64,000 bases of DNA from Myotis daubentonii (lineage: Eukaryota; Chordata; Mammalia; Chiroptera; Vespertilionidae). The notes beneath the pieces are model-generated. The model ran no database searches and had not been told where the DNA came from. It saw only the letters and a list, made by a program, of their open reading frames with translations. Location: the NCBI RefSeq assembly GCF_963259705.1, contig NC_081841.1:92475059-92539058 (forward strand), given 5' to 3'. The position numbers were made by a program, and so were the translations under genes. Numbering within the stretch: position 1 is the first letter of the stretch; each line of letters starts with the position of its first letter. Below are positions 11,401 to 23,181 of this stretch, one piece after another.

Positions 11401-13650
11401 GTCCATTTCCTTTATGCCTCAGTGAGCATCTATCCTCAACTATATGAGACTTAGTCATTCAAAGGTAGGTTTAATTAGTTGTGATATTCACCAAGTTGAA
11501 CAAAGGGGCTAGTCACTAAAGAAATATTAAATGCAATAAAGAAATATTTCCAGTAGCATGATGCAACTAAAAAAAAAAAAAAAAAAAAAAAAAAAGATGT
11601 TCTGGCTAACGTTCCGAAAATCTGGCAAGTTCATTAGCCAGAATAGCACAGCTCCTGAAGAACTCAAATTCAGGTCCTCAAAATGTGATAGCTCTTTGGC
11701 TCGTCACACAGGGATTTCAGAGAGTTTGTGGATGCGTGAACCTACTCTAACCTGTTTTCTATCTTTCTGAAGCTTTGCATACACACATGTGTGTGCATGT
11801 GAGTGAGTGTGTGTGCATGGGCGTGTGGGCACCTGCCCAGGAGATGGAGGATGGTGATGATAAGAGCAGAATTTTAGGCATAGTCATATGATTGGTTTAA
11901 CCAGGAGCAAAGAAATGGATCATTCTGCAAAGGATCAACAGGATGAATTAAACAAACCATTAAGCAATTGATGTGTTTCTTGGCAACTGAATAGCATAGA
12001 GCTAAAAACAAAAATAAATTAACTTGTACCCATAGAATTAGTTATGCAAACAAGCATGGCCTCAATTACAAATATATAGCTGAGAATGAAACAAGCAGTG
12101 AGTTGTTTTCTGTTCATTAAAGGGACACGTTTGTGCAGCATGGCTCTCAGTTGGGGAACCCGTTTAATTACTTAGACACTCCAGGGATGGTCTTTCAGAT
12201 TTCTCTCCCATACACGGCCTGGCCTGTCCATACATCACCAACAGCTTCCCTGCTAAATACCCAAGCCTGCTCATCTCCATTCTGTCCCATAAGCCTTTAC
12301 AATTCCAGGTGAGGACCAAGGCATTTACGGGGGATGGAGACTGGCAGCCTCCACCTCACAGGCATCTAAGCTCATCCAAGTAAGTAACATAAGTAACATG
12401 TTACCCACGGCACCCTTCCGCTCTGTTTCCCAAAATTGGGGCAGGCTGCAGGTAGATGGAAGAGTGGATGGATGGAAGAATACATAGACAAAAATGAACA
12501 AATAAAGAGATGATGAATACAGCATGCCCACCTGATGCCAAGAACAGGGATGGGCACTTTTCTGTTCCCTATCTGCTCTGACATAAAAGAGCAGCATCCA
12601 GGTGCTCCTAAGGAAGTAACAACTCAAACCATCTGGAAACAACTCCTGGTAAGAAGCTGACCCAGAGAAGGTGTATTTCTGGAAGCGACTATGAAGAATG
12701 GTGACACGTCGACTCCGTTGGGCATTATTCTAAGTTCTCCTCCATGTCAGCTGAGGAGAGGACTGGCCCCTCAGGAGCCGGGTGGAGCTGTCCCCATCAC
12801 CTGCAGTTTAATGCTATGCCCTCGGCTTTCGCAGAGATTGGCTGTGAAAACCACTTCTGCGTGTGTTATAAAACAGTGGTTGGGAGAATTGTCCACTTTG
12901 TCATTCAAGGTCACATGTAAAAATGTTGTGTTAGGTAATTTTATCCTCTTTGCCTTTTTGCCTTAGTTGGCAGAGATATTCAGAAACAAACCTATCAATA
13001 ATCATGACCAAAATGGACTACAGAATTATCATAAATTTTTATCCTGATTCACAGACATATTCCTGCCGACTACACCTTTATGTATACTTTTATCTATACC
13101 ATCTGTGTCCTTAGTCATGAACTATCTCAGATCTTTTTTGGGAAATATGCATAGATAAGTAAAAATAAATGGCTAACAGCACAGTATTTATATAATGCCA
13201 GCATGTTTACCTCTTGTGAAGGCTGAGAAAAACAGAAAGACGAAACAAGACTAATCTCCACTATGTATGGCCTAGGAATCAAATCCACGTGACTACACAC
13301 AGCCTTGCATACCCAGCCACAAATATATAACCCTCCCTCCCAGAGGGCACCCCAGAGGAGCCACAGAGGCACTCGCACACTCACTGCCCCACCTCACACT
13401 CTGCCGCAGACCTGAGGTTTGGCAAGATCCAGCTCTAAGCACGCGGACAGAGGAGTGGCCCAATTGCTTGCCCAGAGTCACGAGGCCACTGTTTGGCCAG
13501 CATCCTGACCCCCTCCGCATGTGATAACTGCATCCTCTATGAGGTTACTCATAGACTTTAGGGAATTGGTTCCTCTCCCCTGTCACCCAGAGTGAGGTGG
13601 CAAACACAAGCAAGTGTTTCATAAACAGTGTTGGGTACTTATAACTATGC
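11401..13650. other. No gene recognised; unique AT-leaning DNA
   Basis: Apart from the poly-A run at 11569-11595, no repeat is clear. A GGAT-type scrap lies at 12460-12520. Frames are under 110 codons and without domains. Confidence 0.4.
11569..11595. repeat. Poly-A run (A)27
   Basis: An uninterrupted A run. The sequence before it does not look like a SINE, L1 or processed cDNA end that I recognise, so it is recorded only as a simple repeat. Confidence 0.9.
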
Positions 13651-13654
13651 GACA

Positions 13655-13775
13655 ATAATTTCCTGAACACCCACTGTGTTCAAACCCTTGCATGGTTAGA
13701 CGCATTGTTACATGCATCTTGCAAGAGGTGACACTGAGGTTCCTTGTGTAGCAAAGGGCACACAGCCAAGATCCG
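13655..13775 (-). repeat. MIR SINE remnant, reverse orientation
   Basis: The blocks 'cctgaacacccactgtgttc', 'gcaagaggtgacactgagg' and 'gcaaagggcacacagccaag' match reverse MIR in order. The right part is eroded. Confidence 0.55.
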
Positions 13776-14189
13776 GATTGTGCAGCCTGTGCCTGCCCCT
13801 AACCGGCTCTCACTCTGGGCTGATGCTAAGGAAGACCAGGATGGAATGGAATATGAGAAAAGTCCTCAGTTTCCCCACCTGCTCACCCGCTAGATCACAG
13901 CCACCTATTACAGCCTCATCAGTGCTGGGCACACCACAGACCTGACAACAGTGTGAAACACAGATGACAAAGGCAGGTGGATGAGAGAGCAATTTATAGG
14001 GACCCGCCTTTTAAGAAAAGAAAACAATATCCTTAAACATCCTCAGGCCAGTGTTCTGACACAGTCCCAGCGGGGCGCCCTGTGCAGCCAGCTCTCCCAG
14101 GGCAGCCCTAGACCCTGGACACTTGTCGAGGCGGGGTTCCCAGTCTGAGCACTAACGACACAGTGGGCCAGGTGAGCTCTTCTTGTGTG
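13776..14189. other. No gene recognised; unique DNA
   Basis: No repeat or coding signal is seen. Confidence 0.4.
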
Positions 14190-14290
14190 CGGTGGGGAGC
14201 TGTCCTGAACCTTGTAGCATGTTGAGTAGCATCCTTGGCCTCTACGCACCTGGAGGACCTGCCCTTAGCTGTGACAACAAAAAAAAAAAC
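14190..14290 (-). mobile_element. MER20 (hAT) fragment
   Basis: The blocks 'gctgtcctgaaccttgtagca', 'gagtagcatccttggcctct' and 'tagctgtgacaac' match the reverse strand of MER20 as remembered, in the right order. Both terminal repeats are missing or eroded. Confidence 0.5.
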
Positions 14291-14979
14291 TCCAGAAGGT
14301 GCCAAGTGTTCCCAGGGCCGCTAATTGGTGGAGGCTGTAAGGGGTGGGTGGAGGGTGCTAGACTGTTGAGGCAGACAAAGCAATCGGGTCAAGGAAGCCC
14401 GGACTGAAGGGGCGGTAAGCAGCTGAGTCGCTGACCTCTGCCTGGCTCCTCAGCCCGATCTGTCTGTGATAAGCCCCACAGTCTCCTGTCCTGAGCCCAT
14501 GGAAATACATGGTATGGAGGCATTCCATTTTCTGGGTGGTTTGCAGATCCAGCCCGTGTGAAACGACGATGACAAAGGCAGGTCCGTGTGAACTGGCATT
14601 TGTGACAAATAGGCCAACCAGCGCTGACGTTTACCTTTTTCTCCAGCAGAACGGAGGACTGGCTGAGCTATGAACGTCTTAAACGAGACAGCAAAGGAGC
14701 CAGCCCCCCTCAGGGAACCAACTGAGTTCCTGAACTGCACACACCTCCCAGGAGCATGGCAGCGCTGGCTGCGCATCAGATGGTCTTATGAATGAAAAGG
14801 GCCACCGAGCAGACCCTGCAACTCAGTGACCAAAAGTAACAACCACACAGCTGGTCTGATCATAAATTCCCAACTGGGTAGGTCCTGGTGGGTAGTCACA
14901 TCCCAGGCCTATAGCTTTCTTAGCAAAAGGTTAATCTTTACCTCAAGTGAGTCCCATCCATTGTTCTCCAGCCTCTGGT
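14291..14979. other. No gene recognised; unique DNA
   Basis: A short A run lies at 14279-14289. No family or gene is recognised in the rest. Confidence 0.4.
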
Positions 14980-15405
14980 AACAGACCTTGAAATGGCAGC
15001 GCCATCTTTTCCAGACCCTTGGGAGTCATAACCACCCTCACAGCACACGCACCACAACTCCTCCTTGTTACCGTGTGGCTGCACACCACCTCTACTTGCT
15101 GTAGTTGTTAAATGTTACCCACCCTGTACCCGCCAATGTAAAAGTAGGTATCTCTCCATTTTCCTTTATATTCAGTCCGAGGGACTTCCCCGCATTGCTT
15201 TCTCCTGCTTCCTAATCAACCACAGTGAATTTTATGTTCTTTCCTTACATTTTCTCCTTTAATTCTAAATGTATAAAAACTGCTACTCTCCGGATCATTT
15301 CCTCAATCCTTTGAGATTTTGCTTCCAGACTGGTCCCCAGAACTTGGCTCGAATGAACTCTGTAAACCTTTCTTTAGATGTGGACGTTCTTTTGCTGACA
15401 GTCTC
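14980..15405 (+). repeat. Candidate old solo LTR (ERVL-like), family uncertain
   Basis: The stretch has the layout of an LTR: a TATA-like 'tataaaaac' at 15272, followed about 80 bp later by a decayed polyadenylation region 'cttggctcgaatgaactctg' and a terminal 'gctgaca'. No second copy or retroviral coding DNA is present in the window. The left border is a guess. It could instead be an unrelated unique sequence. Confidence 0.4.
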
Positions 15406-15964
15406 CTGGGGACAGCAGACCTCCAGGTCCTCCAGGTGCTTGCATTGCAGACTGTCACTGAGGGACGGCTCTTGCCAAAGCCTGTAGCCTGTGTTTGTCA
15501 TGAACCAGAATATCTTACTGTTCCCGGCCTATGATGGCTTTAATATGTGAGGCTGGAAGGTACCTGATGGGGAAAAGCTAGACTCACTTACTCCCATTCC
15601 CACCCAGTGAGCAAAGTTGTGCAAAGCTATGAATTCACTAGGAACAGCTGCTCCCAGCATTTGCTCCCTGGAGGCCAGGTTGCCGCAGGGTCTGCTGGGG
15701 ATTGGGTCCTGGGTGACCACTAGGGTTCATCTGCTGAACTGGGGTCTGAAGTAGCCCACGTCTCTTCCTGCACCGACAGAATCTACTCTCCTTCTACGCC
15801 TCGTCCTCACCTCCTTCACCCCCAGATAGATGCCTCAGGATTTTTAAAAAAGAAAATCAAATTTGCAAAGTCACATCTGAGTTTTAAATCCACTGCTTCA
15901 TGCAAAGCCCCATTGCCTCCTTTTCTGCCCCCTGCTCTGGACGTGTGGCCCTCACCCCGCAGCG
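15406..15964. other. No gene recognised; unique DNA
   Basis: No repeat or coding signal is seen. Confidence 0.4.
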
Positions 15965-16065
15965 GCGGCCATCCCTGGGAGCTGGTCAGAAATGCATTCT
16001 TGGGCCCCACCCAGAGCACCTGAGTCCAGTCTGCATTGGAACAAGATCCCCAGGTGATCTGGGCA
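15965..16065 (+). mobile_element. MER5A-like hAT fragment
   Basis: The blocks 'ggtcagaaatgcattcttgg', 'gccccacccagagcacctga' and 'aacaagatccccaggtgatct' match the MER5A interior in order. The terminal inverted repeats are lost. Confidence 0.6.
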
Positions 16066-16415
16066 CTGTAAAACCCGACAAACGCTGTCTTTTCCCAAAA
16101 GTGGAGACACTGTCCTGGTCATGGTGTGTCCCCTTCAGGATCAACTGCCCCTCCTCCTGTGGTCCCACACGGCTGTCCAAACTGACGTTTACTGAAGAGG
16201 CCGCAGGGCCCTGCTGCATGCTCAGTGCCTCCCAACAGCCAGGAAGGTCCTTTGCTTGTCACCTCTTCTGCTGTGATGGCGGCTGAATGAGGCTCACCCA
16301 TCCTGGGTGTCACTACTTCACTACACCGATTTGCTAATGACAGTGAGTCACTGCCAGTTTTCTGGCTCATTTTTGGTTGTTTTTAGAGAAAAAACCGAGG
16401 CTTTTACCTGTAGGG

Positions 16416-16651
16416 CAGTTATGGCGAACCTATGACACGCGTGTCAGAGGTGACACACGAACTCATTTTTTTGGTTGATTTTTCTTTGTTAAATGGCATT
16501 TAAATATATAAAATAAATATCAAAAATATAAGTCTTTGTTTTACTATGGTTGCAAATATCAAAAAAATCTCTATATGTGACACGGCACCAGAGTTAAGTT
16601 AGGGTTTTTCAAAATGCTGACATGCCGAGCTCAAAAGGTTCGCCATCACTG
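16416..16651 (-). mobile_element. Non-autonomous hAT element with ggcgaacc-type termini (nhAT)
   Basis: This 236-bp element begins 'cagttatggcgaacctatg' and ends 'aaggttcgccatcactg', forming terminal inverted repeats. A perfect 8-bp duplication CTGTAGGG lies at 16408-16415 and 16652-16659. Just inside the left end is the palindrome 'gacacgcgtgtc'. The AT-rich core has no frame. The copy at 47416-47648 is in the opposite orientation. I believe it belongs to the nhAT families described from Myotis, but the subfamily name is not certain. Confidence 0.88.
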
Positions 16652-16659
16652 CTGTAGGG

Positions 16660-19600
16660 ACAGCAGCGTGTGCGCGGGTCCCTGAGCCTGGCGCAGAACT
16701 TGCAAGGAACCAAGTCAGTCGAGGGGAGCTGGAAGGAGTGCAGCTCAAGGCATTTGGTCCTGCAGCCTCTGCTTCCAAAAGAAAGAAGGCCTGGAAATCT
16801 CCAACAACAATGGCTCAGGCTGTGCCCTGGATTGCAGCACAGAGTGGTTTTGTGGTGTGGGGAAGGTGAGCTCAGGGAAGAATGGAGGGGGAGGTAGGCG
16901 AGCGGGCAGGAGAAGACTCTGCATCTCCCTCCTGGAGCAGCTGCCTTGCGGCCCCTGCGGCAGGCCGAGCTCCCTGTGGAATCGGGGCTGGGCCCTCCAG
17001 CGCACAGGCCTGGAAGCTTTCTTTGGGCCTCAGCCAGTCTGAGCAGAGCTGAAGGGTCCCCATTTGCAAAGTGGAAGGTGCTAACCTTGCTCTTTATATT
17101 AATGCCCGCATGGCCACGATCATATAAATATCCTGTAACGATCCTACCTGAGAGAGCTGGAAAGAGAAATTGGGGAAACCGAACAGGCCCCTTTCCTACT
17201 CCCCTGGGCTCCCGGGATGCACATCAATCTTCGCGGTGCTCTTTCCCACTGGACCTCCTTCCATGCAACTGCCTCTGGGAGCCCTGCCAAGGTTTTAAGG
17301 ACCAGCTCACATTCCAGCTCATCTAGGTCACCTTCCCAGGCTCCCCAGTGAGAATTAATTAACCTCTCCCTCCGCGTGTCACTCTGCTGTCGCCTTTTCC
17401 GTGGTTCCTGGTTCCGGTGTCTCTTTGCATTATTCGTGACAGTCAGTGTCCTGACGCTAGTCAGTGTGTTGACTACCAGCATGATCGCATGCTAGCTCAG
17501 TGCCTGGGCAGGCAGCCTCATCTCTGAGACTCAGGTTGCCTGGCTGTAAAGGGGGAGTAATAATTGCACCCACCTCCTAGGAGTGGTGTGCTGTGTGCAG
17601 GAGGCGATGCATGTCGACTCCCTTGCGCGCTGCCTGGCAGGAAACCTGAGCTCAGTCAGCGACCAGGACCTGCTGCCTTGCGGCCAACGATGACAGTGGT
17701 CATGTGGTGGTAAACCCTTATGGCCTCCAGCCTGAGCTCCGGGCGGGGTGGAGATGGTATAAAATCACCTTGGACTCTCGCAGTGTCTGAACAGTACCTT
17801 TCACACAGGAACTGGCCACATCTCACTTTGGAGATAAAAACGATATAATAAATTAAATAACAGCCAATAGCACAGTACCTAAGGGGGGCAAGAAATTTTA
17901 ATATTCCTTCTCTCAAAAACAACCAGTTTTTTTGTATTGAAGCTTCAACAGCCTGGATTAAGGTGCCAGTAAGCAAAGCTTAAAATTAGGGGTGGCAACC
18001 CCAGGAACTGAGAAGTGATTTCTAGAGACCATAATTTTGTAGCTCTAATTGATTCGCGGGTTGAGGTAATGTCAACTGTGTGTTTTCAGAAGGGATTCAA
18101 ATCAGATCTCCTGTGCCCTGGGCTGGCCCTTGCGGTGCCTGCAGGGATGCCGAAGGGGGAGGAGCAAGGAGTCTGGTGCGATGAGTCTGGCTTGCCTTCA
18201 GGAGGTTGGGATGGTGGAAACAGTGGCCGTATGGGGGGGCCAGCGAGGGGGGTGCGGGGGGCTTCAGCAGGCATGTGTACAGGGTACCCAGGAAGCGCCC
18301 CGAACCCCAGTGGAGAAGCCCCAACCCCAGGTGAAGGGGCTTTGGATGTTATTCCAAGGGCCGCAGGAAGCCAGACACAGGGAGGAACGGAATGTCCACG
18401 TCTCTTTCCGACTCCTTGCCTTCTCCCCACAATACCCTTCCCCAGGTCCCGGAGGCTGCTTTCTGCTCTGTACCGCGGGAGCTACACTGACAGCCTGGCA
18501 GGGGAGCACACGAGCCAGCGCTCACATATCACATCCAGCCCAGGACTCAGTCAGTCCCTGCTGCTCGCTCCTGAGACTAATGTTCTGAGCTGTGGTACTT
18601 GCTGTCAGGAACAATAAACAGTTCCATGACAGAGTAAGAGGAAAGCGTGGCTGGCAGGGGAAAACAGCTCTGAGAGAAAACAGTTGCTCCCCACTCTCCT
18701 TCCCCCTCTCCCTCCCCAGGGCCTCAACTCTACCCCCATCCTCCCCACCCCCAGGCACCCAGCCAGTGCAGAGGTGTGCTGCTGGGAACACAGTCCCCTG
18801 AGGGAAGGTATCTGCCACCTGAAGATGGTGTCCCGAGTACCTGCAGAGAGAAGGAGAGCTCCCTGAAATCTAGATCTCTTGTGTTTAAGTCCTGGACCAG
18901 GGAAGTTGGGCATGATCCTGACAGGTCACTGCATCCCCTGGGCCACAGACTCCACCTTGCGAAATGTGACATGAGGGCTGTCACAGAAGAAGGTGGTGAT
19001 GGCTCTCGGGTAAAGACCCGATGACCATTAAGCTGGCTGCCATTGCGTTACTAGCATTAGGAATAAGAGCTATGACATGGACTTTCCATGTTGTCATTCT
19101 CCATTCTTTCCAGCACACACTGGAACCCTCCTGCACCCTGTAACAGCTGGGAGAGCTGCCCAACCCACACTGGGTTGTGATGAGGGTCACTGAGATTTCA
19201 AGGGTTACCTATCATAGCAGCTGGGGTTACTTACTCAAACAGGTACAGGCACCGTCCTTCATTTTAAGGATAAATAAATGGTACGCAATGACAATTCTTT
19301 AGATATTTGGTGGAAATATTACTGAGATTCAAGGAAGGAGACCTAGTTTTAGTTCAGGCTCTAAGACTATAAAACTGTGATTTTGAAGGTGTCATTTTCT
19401 CGGCTGGCCCTCAGTTCCACACTTATATAATGTTTATGATGCTAAGCAACAGGGGCTCAGTCTCACTGGCAAACGTCCACATGTCACTGAAATGTGGGCT
19501 AATGCCATGCCTCAGGTCTGAAGAGTGCTAACCTCTGCTAGACAGGTCTGCTAGATATGATTAGAGATAGTCCTCAATGGCCCCTGCTTGTAAAGTGGAC

Positions 19601-19734
19601 AAGAATGGAAAGATATGGTAAAAGCCCAAGTACTCAATAGTTGCTAGACCAGTGTTTGCTGAATGATTCCATATTGATGCCTGAGACAACAGATGACATG
19701 AAAGTGAAAGCTCCCATGATTCCTTGCTATGCCC
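16660..19734. other. No gene recognised; unique DNA with a weak MIR (17490-17605)
   Basis: A weak plus-strand MIR remnant is visible at 17490-17605 ('tgcctggctgtaaaggggga', 'taataattgcacccacctcc'). Other MIR/L2-like scraps at 18880-19000, 19340-19450 and 19570-19670 are too weak to call. Frames up to 200 codons (18015-18617) have no domain and are overlapped by equally long frames on the other strand. Confidence 0.4.
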
Positions 19735-20215
19735 CTCTCACCCCTCCCCTGTGCCCTCTATCCAGCCAACATATCGCACCACCCTAGACTTCACCATGCA
19801 TATCACAGTTTGGATAACTAGCCTCCCCTGGAGTTGTGCAGTGCCCAGCTGCTGTAGCTGTAGGTGGTGGTGTTGGCTCTTCTGGGTCTTCAGTGAACAC
19901 TGCATTTCCACCTTCTTGCTTTTGTCTTTTGTTGCTCCTGGAATTACCACTCTCTTCTCCATCTGTGCAGGCCAGCTTGAAACACCCTTTCCTCTGGGAA
20001 TCCCTCCCTGTTCATCACTCCTTGCAGAATAATTGTTTGTTCCTCCTTGATAGAATCAGTCACTTGGCTGCCTGGTTCATTATGTACACACCTGTCTTCC
20101 CCACTGGACTGTGTATTCCTCAAGCACCATGACCCTGTCTTTGTCATCTTTGAATTCCCATCACTCTAACAGTGCCAGGCTAAGGTAACTTTTTAATGAA
20201 TGTTTGTGAATTGAA
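19735..20215 (+). repeat. L2 LINE 3' UTR
   Basis: The order is that of the L2 3' UTR: 'ccctttcctctgggaatccc', 'tccccactggactgtgtatt', 'catgaccctgtctttgtcat' and a terminal 'tttttaatgaatgtttgtga' with 'attgaatgaac'. No reading frame of the L2 enzyme is left. Confidence 0.65.
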
Positions 20216-20262
20216 TGAACCAAGTTTCCCTTTTCTTGCTTCCCTGGGATCATATGTAGAGA

Positions 20263-20654
20263 CTAGAGGCCCAGCGCACGAAATTTGTGCACTGGGAGGA
20301 GGAGGGGCTGTGCCCTCTTGCAGTCTGGGACCCCTCGGGGGATGTCTGCCTGCCAGCCTAGGCCTGCTCAGGACATCCCTCTCGCAGTCGGAGAGCCCTT
20401 GCTTCTTACCGCCTGCCTGCTCGCTGTTCCTTATCTCTCGGCTCACTGCTCCTTAGCACTGCCGCAGAGGCAGGAGAGGCTCACACCACCACCACTGCAC
20501 TCGCCATCTGTGAGCCCGACTTCTGGCTGAGTGGCTCTCCCCCTGTGGGAGCTCCTGCATTAAGCGTCTGCCTCCTGGTGGTCAGTGCGCATCACAGCAA
20601 CCAATTGTTCTGGTTGTTCCTCCGTAATGGTCACTTAGGCTTTTATTATACAGA
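20263..20654 (-). mobile_element. Helitron, HeliBat-type, reverse (downstream member of an abutting pair)
   Basis: On the minus strand the 5' end is TC in 'tctgtataataaaagcc' and the 3' end is a hairpin plus CTAG; on the plus strand this reads 'ctagaggcccagcgcacgaa'. The CTAG of a second Helitron begins at the next base, 20655, so there is no spacer. The element is 392 bp with no Rep/helicase. It carries a CTCF-like core at 20568-20581. Confidence 0.88.
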
Positions 20655-21407
20655 CTAGGGGCCCAGTGTATGAATTTGTGCAACTTGAAAGGAACTGTGG
20701 GCCATGAGGCTGTGGTGGGCACAGGGGCAGGTCTCAGCCCATCCTCTGTGCCCCTGCTTAGCCCCTCCCACCTCAGCCCCTGGTCCCCTGTCTTCGGCAG
20801 CCCCACTCCCGCCACCACGGCTCCCATGCATTGACGGTGTCGGCCCCACTCACACCAGCTGATGGCGCGAAGTGATTGGGGCCAGTGCCAGCAGTGAGTG
20901 CGAGTGGGGCTGGTGCCATTAGGGGTGCGAATGGTGGCTGCTGCCCCAATAACCCCTCAGGAACAGGGGGAGGGGGAGAAGCCCTGAGGGGTGGTCAGAG
21001 CCAGCAGCTGCCACTTGTACCGCTGATGGTGCTGAGCGATCAGGGCCAGTGCCAGGCACCAGCAGGGGGTACAAGTGGTGGCTCCGGAGCCAGCAGTGGG
21101 TGTGGGTGGGGCCGACGGGACCACGGCATACGGGAGCAAAGAACTTTCAGTAACCACCAGAGGCTTGCCCTGATGACAGCAATTGGTACCTCGCCTTGGT
21201 CTGGCGCCCCTGCTCACCTGTTTCACCATCTCGCCATAGCCAACTGCCACCATGTTCCATGCTCTGCCACCAACTGCTGAAGCCCACCATGTTCTGAGTG
21301 CCCCTGGCGGTCAGCGCACGTCATAGTGACCGGTTGTTTGGTTGTTCAGTTGTTTGGTTGTTCCGCCATTTGGTCTATTTGCATGTTAGCCTTTTTATTA
21401 TATAGGT
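20655..21407 (-). mobile_element. Helitron, HeliBat-type, reverse (upstream member of an abutting pair)
   Basis: The 3' end on the plus strand reads 'ctaggggcccagtgtatga'. The 5' end is 'attatataggt' on the plus strand, where the usual TC has become AC on the minus strand. At about 753 bp this is the longest Helitron here, and its interior repeats 'gccagtgccagcag'-like GC-rich words. No Rep or helicase motif is visible. Confidence 0.85.
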
Positions 21408-22596
21408 TGCCAAAATGTGGTTTTGAAAAAAAAATCACAAAATATAAAAATGTAAAACTACTCAGAAATCCCTGCCCCCCAACAAGCATCATTGATTACT
21501 GAGTTATGATATTGGAGCTTTCAGATGAAAGCAGGAAACTGCGGCTCTTCTTGAACAAATAAAAGACTGTGGCAAGCAATGTGTTGCCCAAGCCCCTAAA
21601 AGAGGCCTAAATTCAGTCAAGTGGTGAAATTTCCCAGGATCATGGGACCCCCCCCCCCCCTGCAGTGGTCTGTGCCCAGTGTGATGAACATGGCAGTCCT
21701 TCTGATGAGGCCACTTCTCTGCAGGCTGACAGGTCTGACCATCCCTCTGAATTGGTCTGATGGGGTTGGTCCCCACCGATCCCAAGGCCAAAAAGAGAAT
21801 AAGAAATAGAGGGAAAAGGGACAGTGAGCTTAGCTTTCCATCAGGGTATTGACAGTGAGGTCAATAGCAGGATATGAAAATTCCTGGGAATGTGGTGAGA
21901 GGTAGGAATGAGTGTGAGAGAGATCAAGACCCTGGCCATCAGCAACCATGCCAAGAGCATCCAAGGAGGTTCCTCACCCAGAAGGAGTCAGGACAGCTAC
22001 CTAAAAGACTGAATTCAAGGAAGAATGGCCTCTCATGGATCCCAGGGGTGTCCTGTGTTGCAGCTATAATCATTAGGTAGAGCAGTTTCCAAAAGAGGGC
22101 TGTTTGTGGAGAGGTCTCTGATAGTTTATATAATCAAGTCTAGCACATCTTTGTCCCCAGTCAATTACTCATTTACTTCTACTCAGCCTCATGTCTATAT
22201 CAACCGTTACTGACATGCTGAGCTTCCCATTTGTTCTAGGGGGTTCAACACTTTCCCTGCCCTCTGGCCCCCAGAATCAGTGAGTGATTGAGATCAGTCA
22301 GTGGCTGATATGGAGATCCTCTGGGCCAGCTGAACTGATCAGCATGCCAAAATCAGTCAATAACTTATAATCTAGAAATGCTTCATGAGTCTAACCTTGG
22401 GACACAAACTTCACCAATCAGGCCCAGCCTCATTCCCATGGTGTCAGACCATGCCAGCTCCCCCGAGTGGTCATGGGCAGTTGTACAACCACACACCAGC
22501 TGACTTGCACAGGTTACCTACCTTGTCTCTCCCAGCAGACTATGAACTCCCTAGGATATGGGCCCCTATCTTGGTATCCCTAGATCTACATAGACC
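21408..22596. other. Anonymous block next to an LTR; possible decayed ERV interior
   Basis: No gene is recognised. Because an LTR begins at about 22597, this could be 3' interior DNA of the same retroelement, but the LTR's primer-binding-like site faces the other way (right), so that idea is weak. A C13 run lies at 21647-21660. All frames are under 100 codons. Confidence 0.3.
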
Positions 22597-23162
22597 TGTG
22601 TAGTAAATAATTTAACCTTGCCCAAAATGAGGTCTGTTTTTGCCCTTGGCTTTGGGAGGTAATCCCTAAGCTCTTGGAATGTCATGTTGATGGGAGTGTT
22701 TCTGCTTGCTTAGGGACATTGGGCCAGCCAGATAGTAATAATTGGAGTTAGAGTGTGGGTTTTGAGCCGCAGCAACAATGTGAGGTAGGTGGAGGTTTCA
22801 TTATCAGCTCAACTTCGCGAGAGGCTGGAGACTGATATTTGCCACATGGGAAGGAACCATGCCTAAGTGATGGAGTTCCAATAAAAACTCGGAGCACCGA
22901 GGCTTGAAGGAGTTTCCTGGTTGGCAGTACTCCATGCATGCTGTCACACACCAATGTCAGGAAAGCAATGTTGCGTTGACTCCATGGAGAGAGGACAACT
23001 GGAAGTTCCCTATTCAGAACTTTTCTTGGACTCTGCCCTATGCTGATTAAAGCTGTATCCTTTCCCTGAGATAAACTGTAACCATAATAAGCACAACAGC
23101 TTTCTATGAGGTCTATGAAATTATCAAACCTGAATGTGGTCTCGGGGACCTCTGAACTTACA
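22597..23162 (+). repeat. Retroviral-type LTR (ERVL-like, MER21/MLT2-like)
   Basis: The stretch begins 'tgtgtagtaaataatt' and ends '...ctgaacttaca'. It contains 'ccaataaaaactcgg' near 22880 and an 'aactgtaacc' region near 23075 where the polyadenylation signal would sit. It is followed at 23165 by 'tggtgtcagaaatgagg', which resembles a tRNA-Leu primer binding site as used by ERVL elements. I recall similar sequence in human ERVL-class LTRs, but I am not sure of the subfamily. The copy is old and non-coding. Confidence 0.65.
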
Positions 23163-23164
23163 GC

Positions 23165-23181
23165 TGGTGTCAGAAATGAGG
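23165..23181 (+). other. Primer-binding-site-like sequence (tRNA-Leu type)
   Basis: The sequence 'tggtgtcagaaatgagg' lies 2 bases after the LTR terminal CA. ERVL-class elements use a leucine tRNA primer with a site of the form tggtgtcagnagtggga. Two or three positions differ here. Confidence 0.5.

Noticed and set aside
11569..11595. Poly-A run as the end of a processed pseudogene
   Set aside because: The upstream sequence has no open frame, no recognisable gene, and no target duplication.
18015..18617. 200-codon open frame on the plus strand
   Set aside because: Equally long frames exist on the other strand and in another plus frame; composition is GC-driven and no domain is visible.
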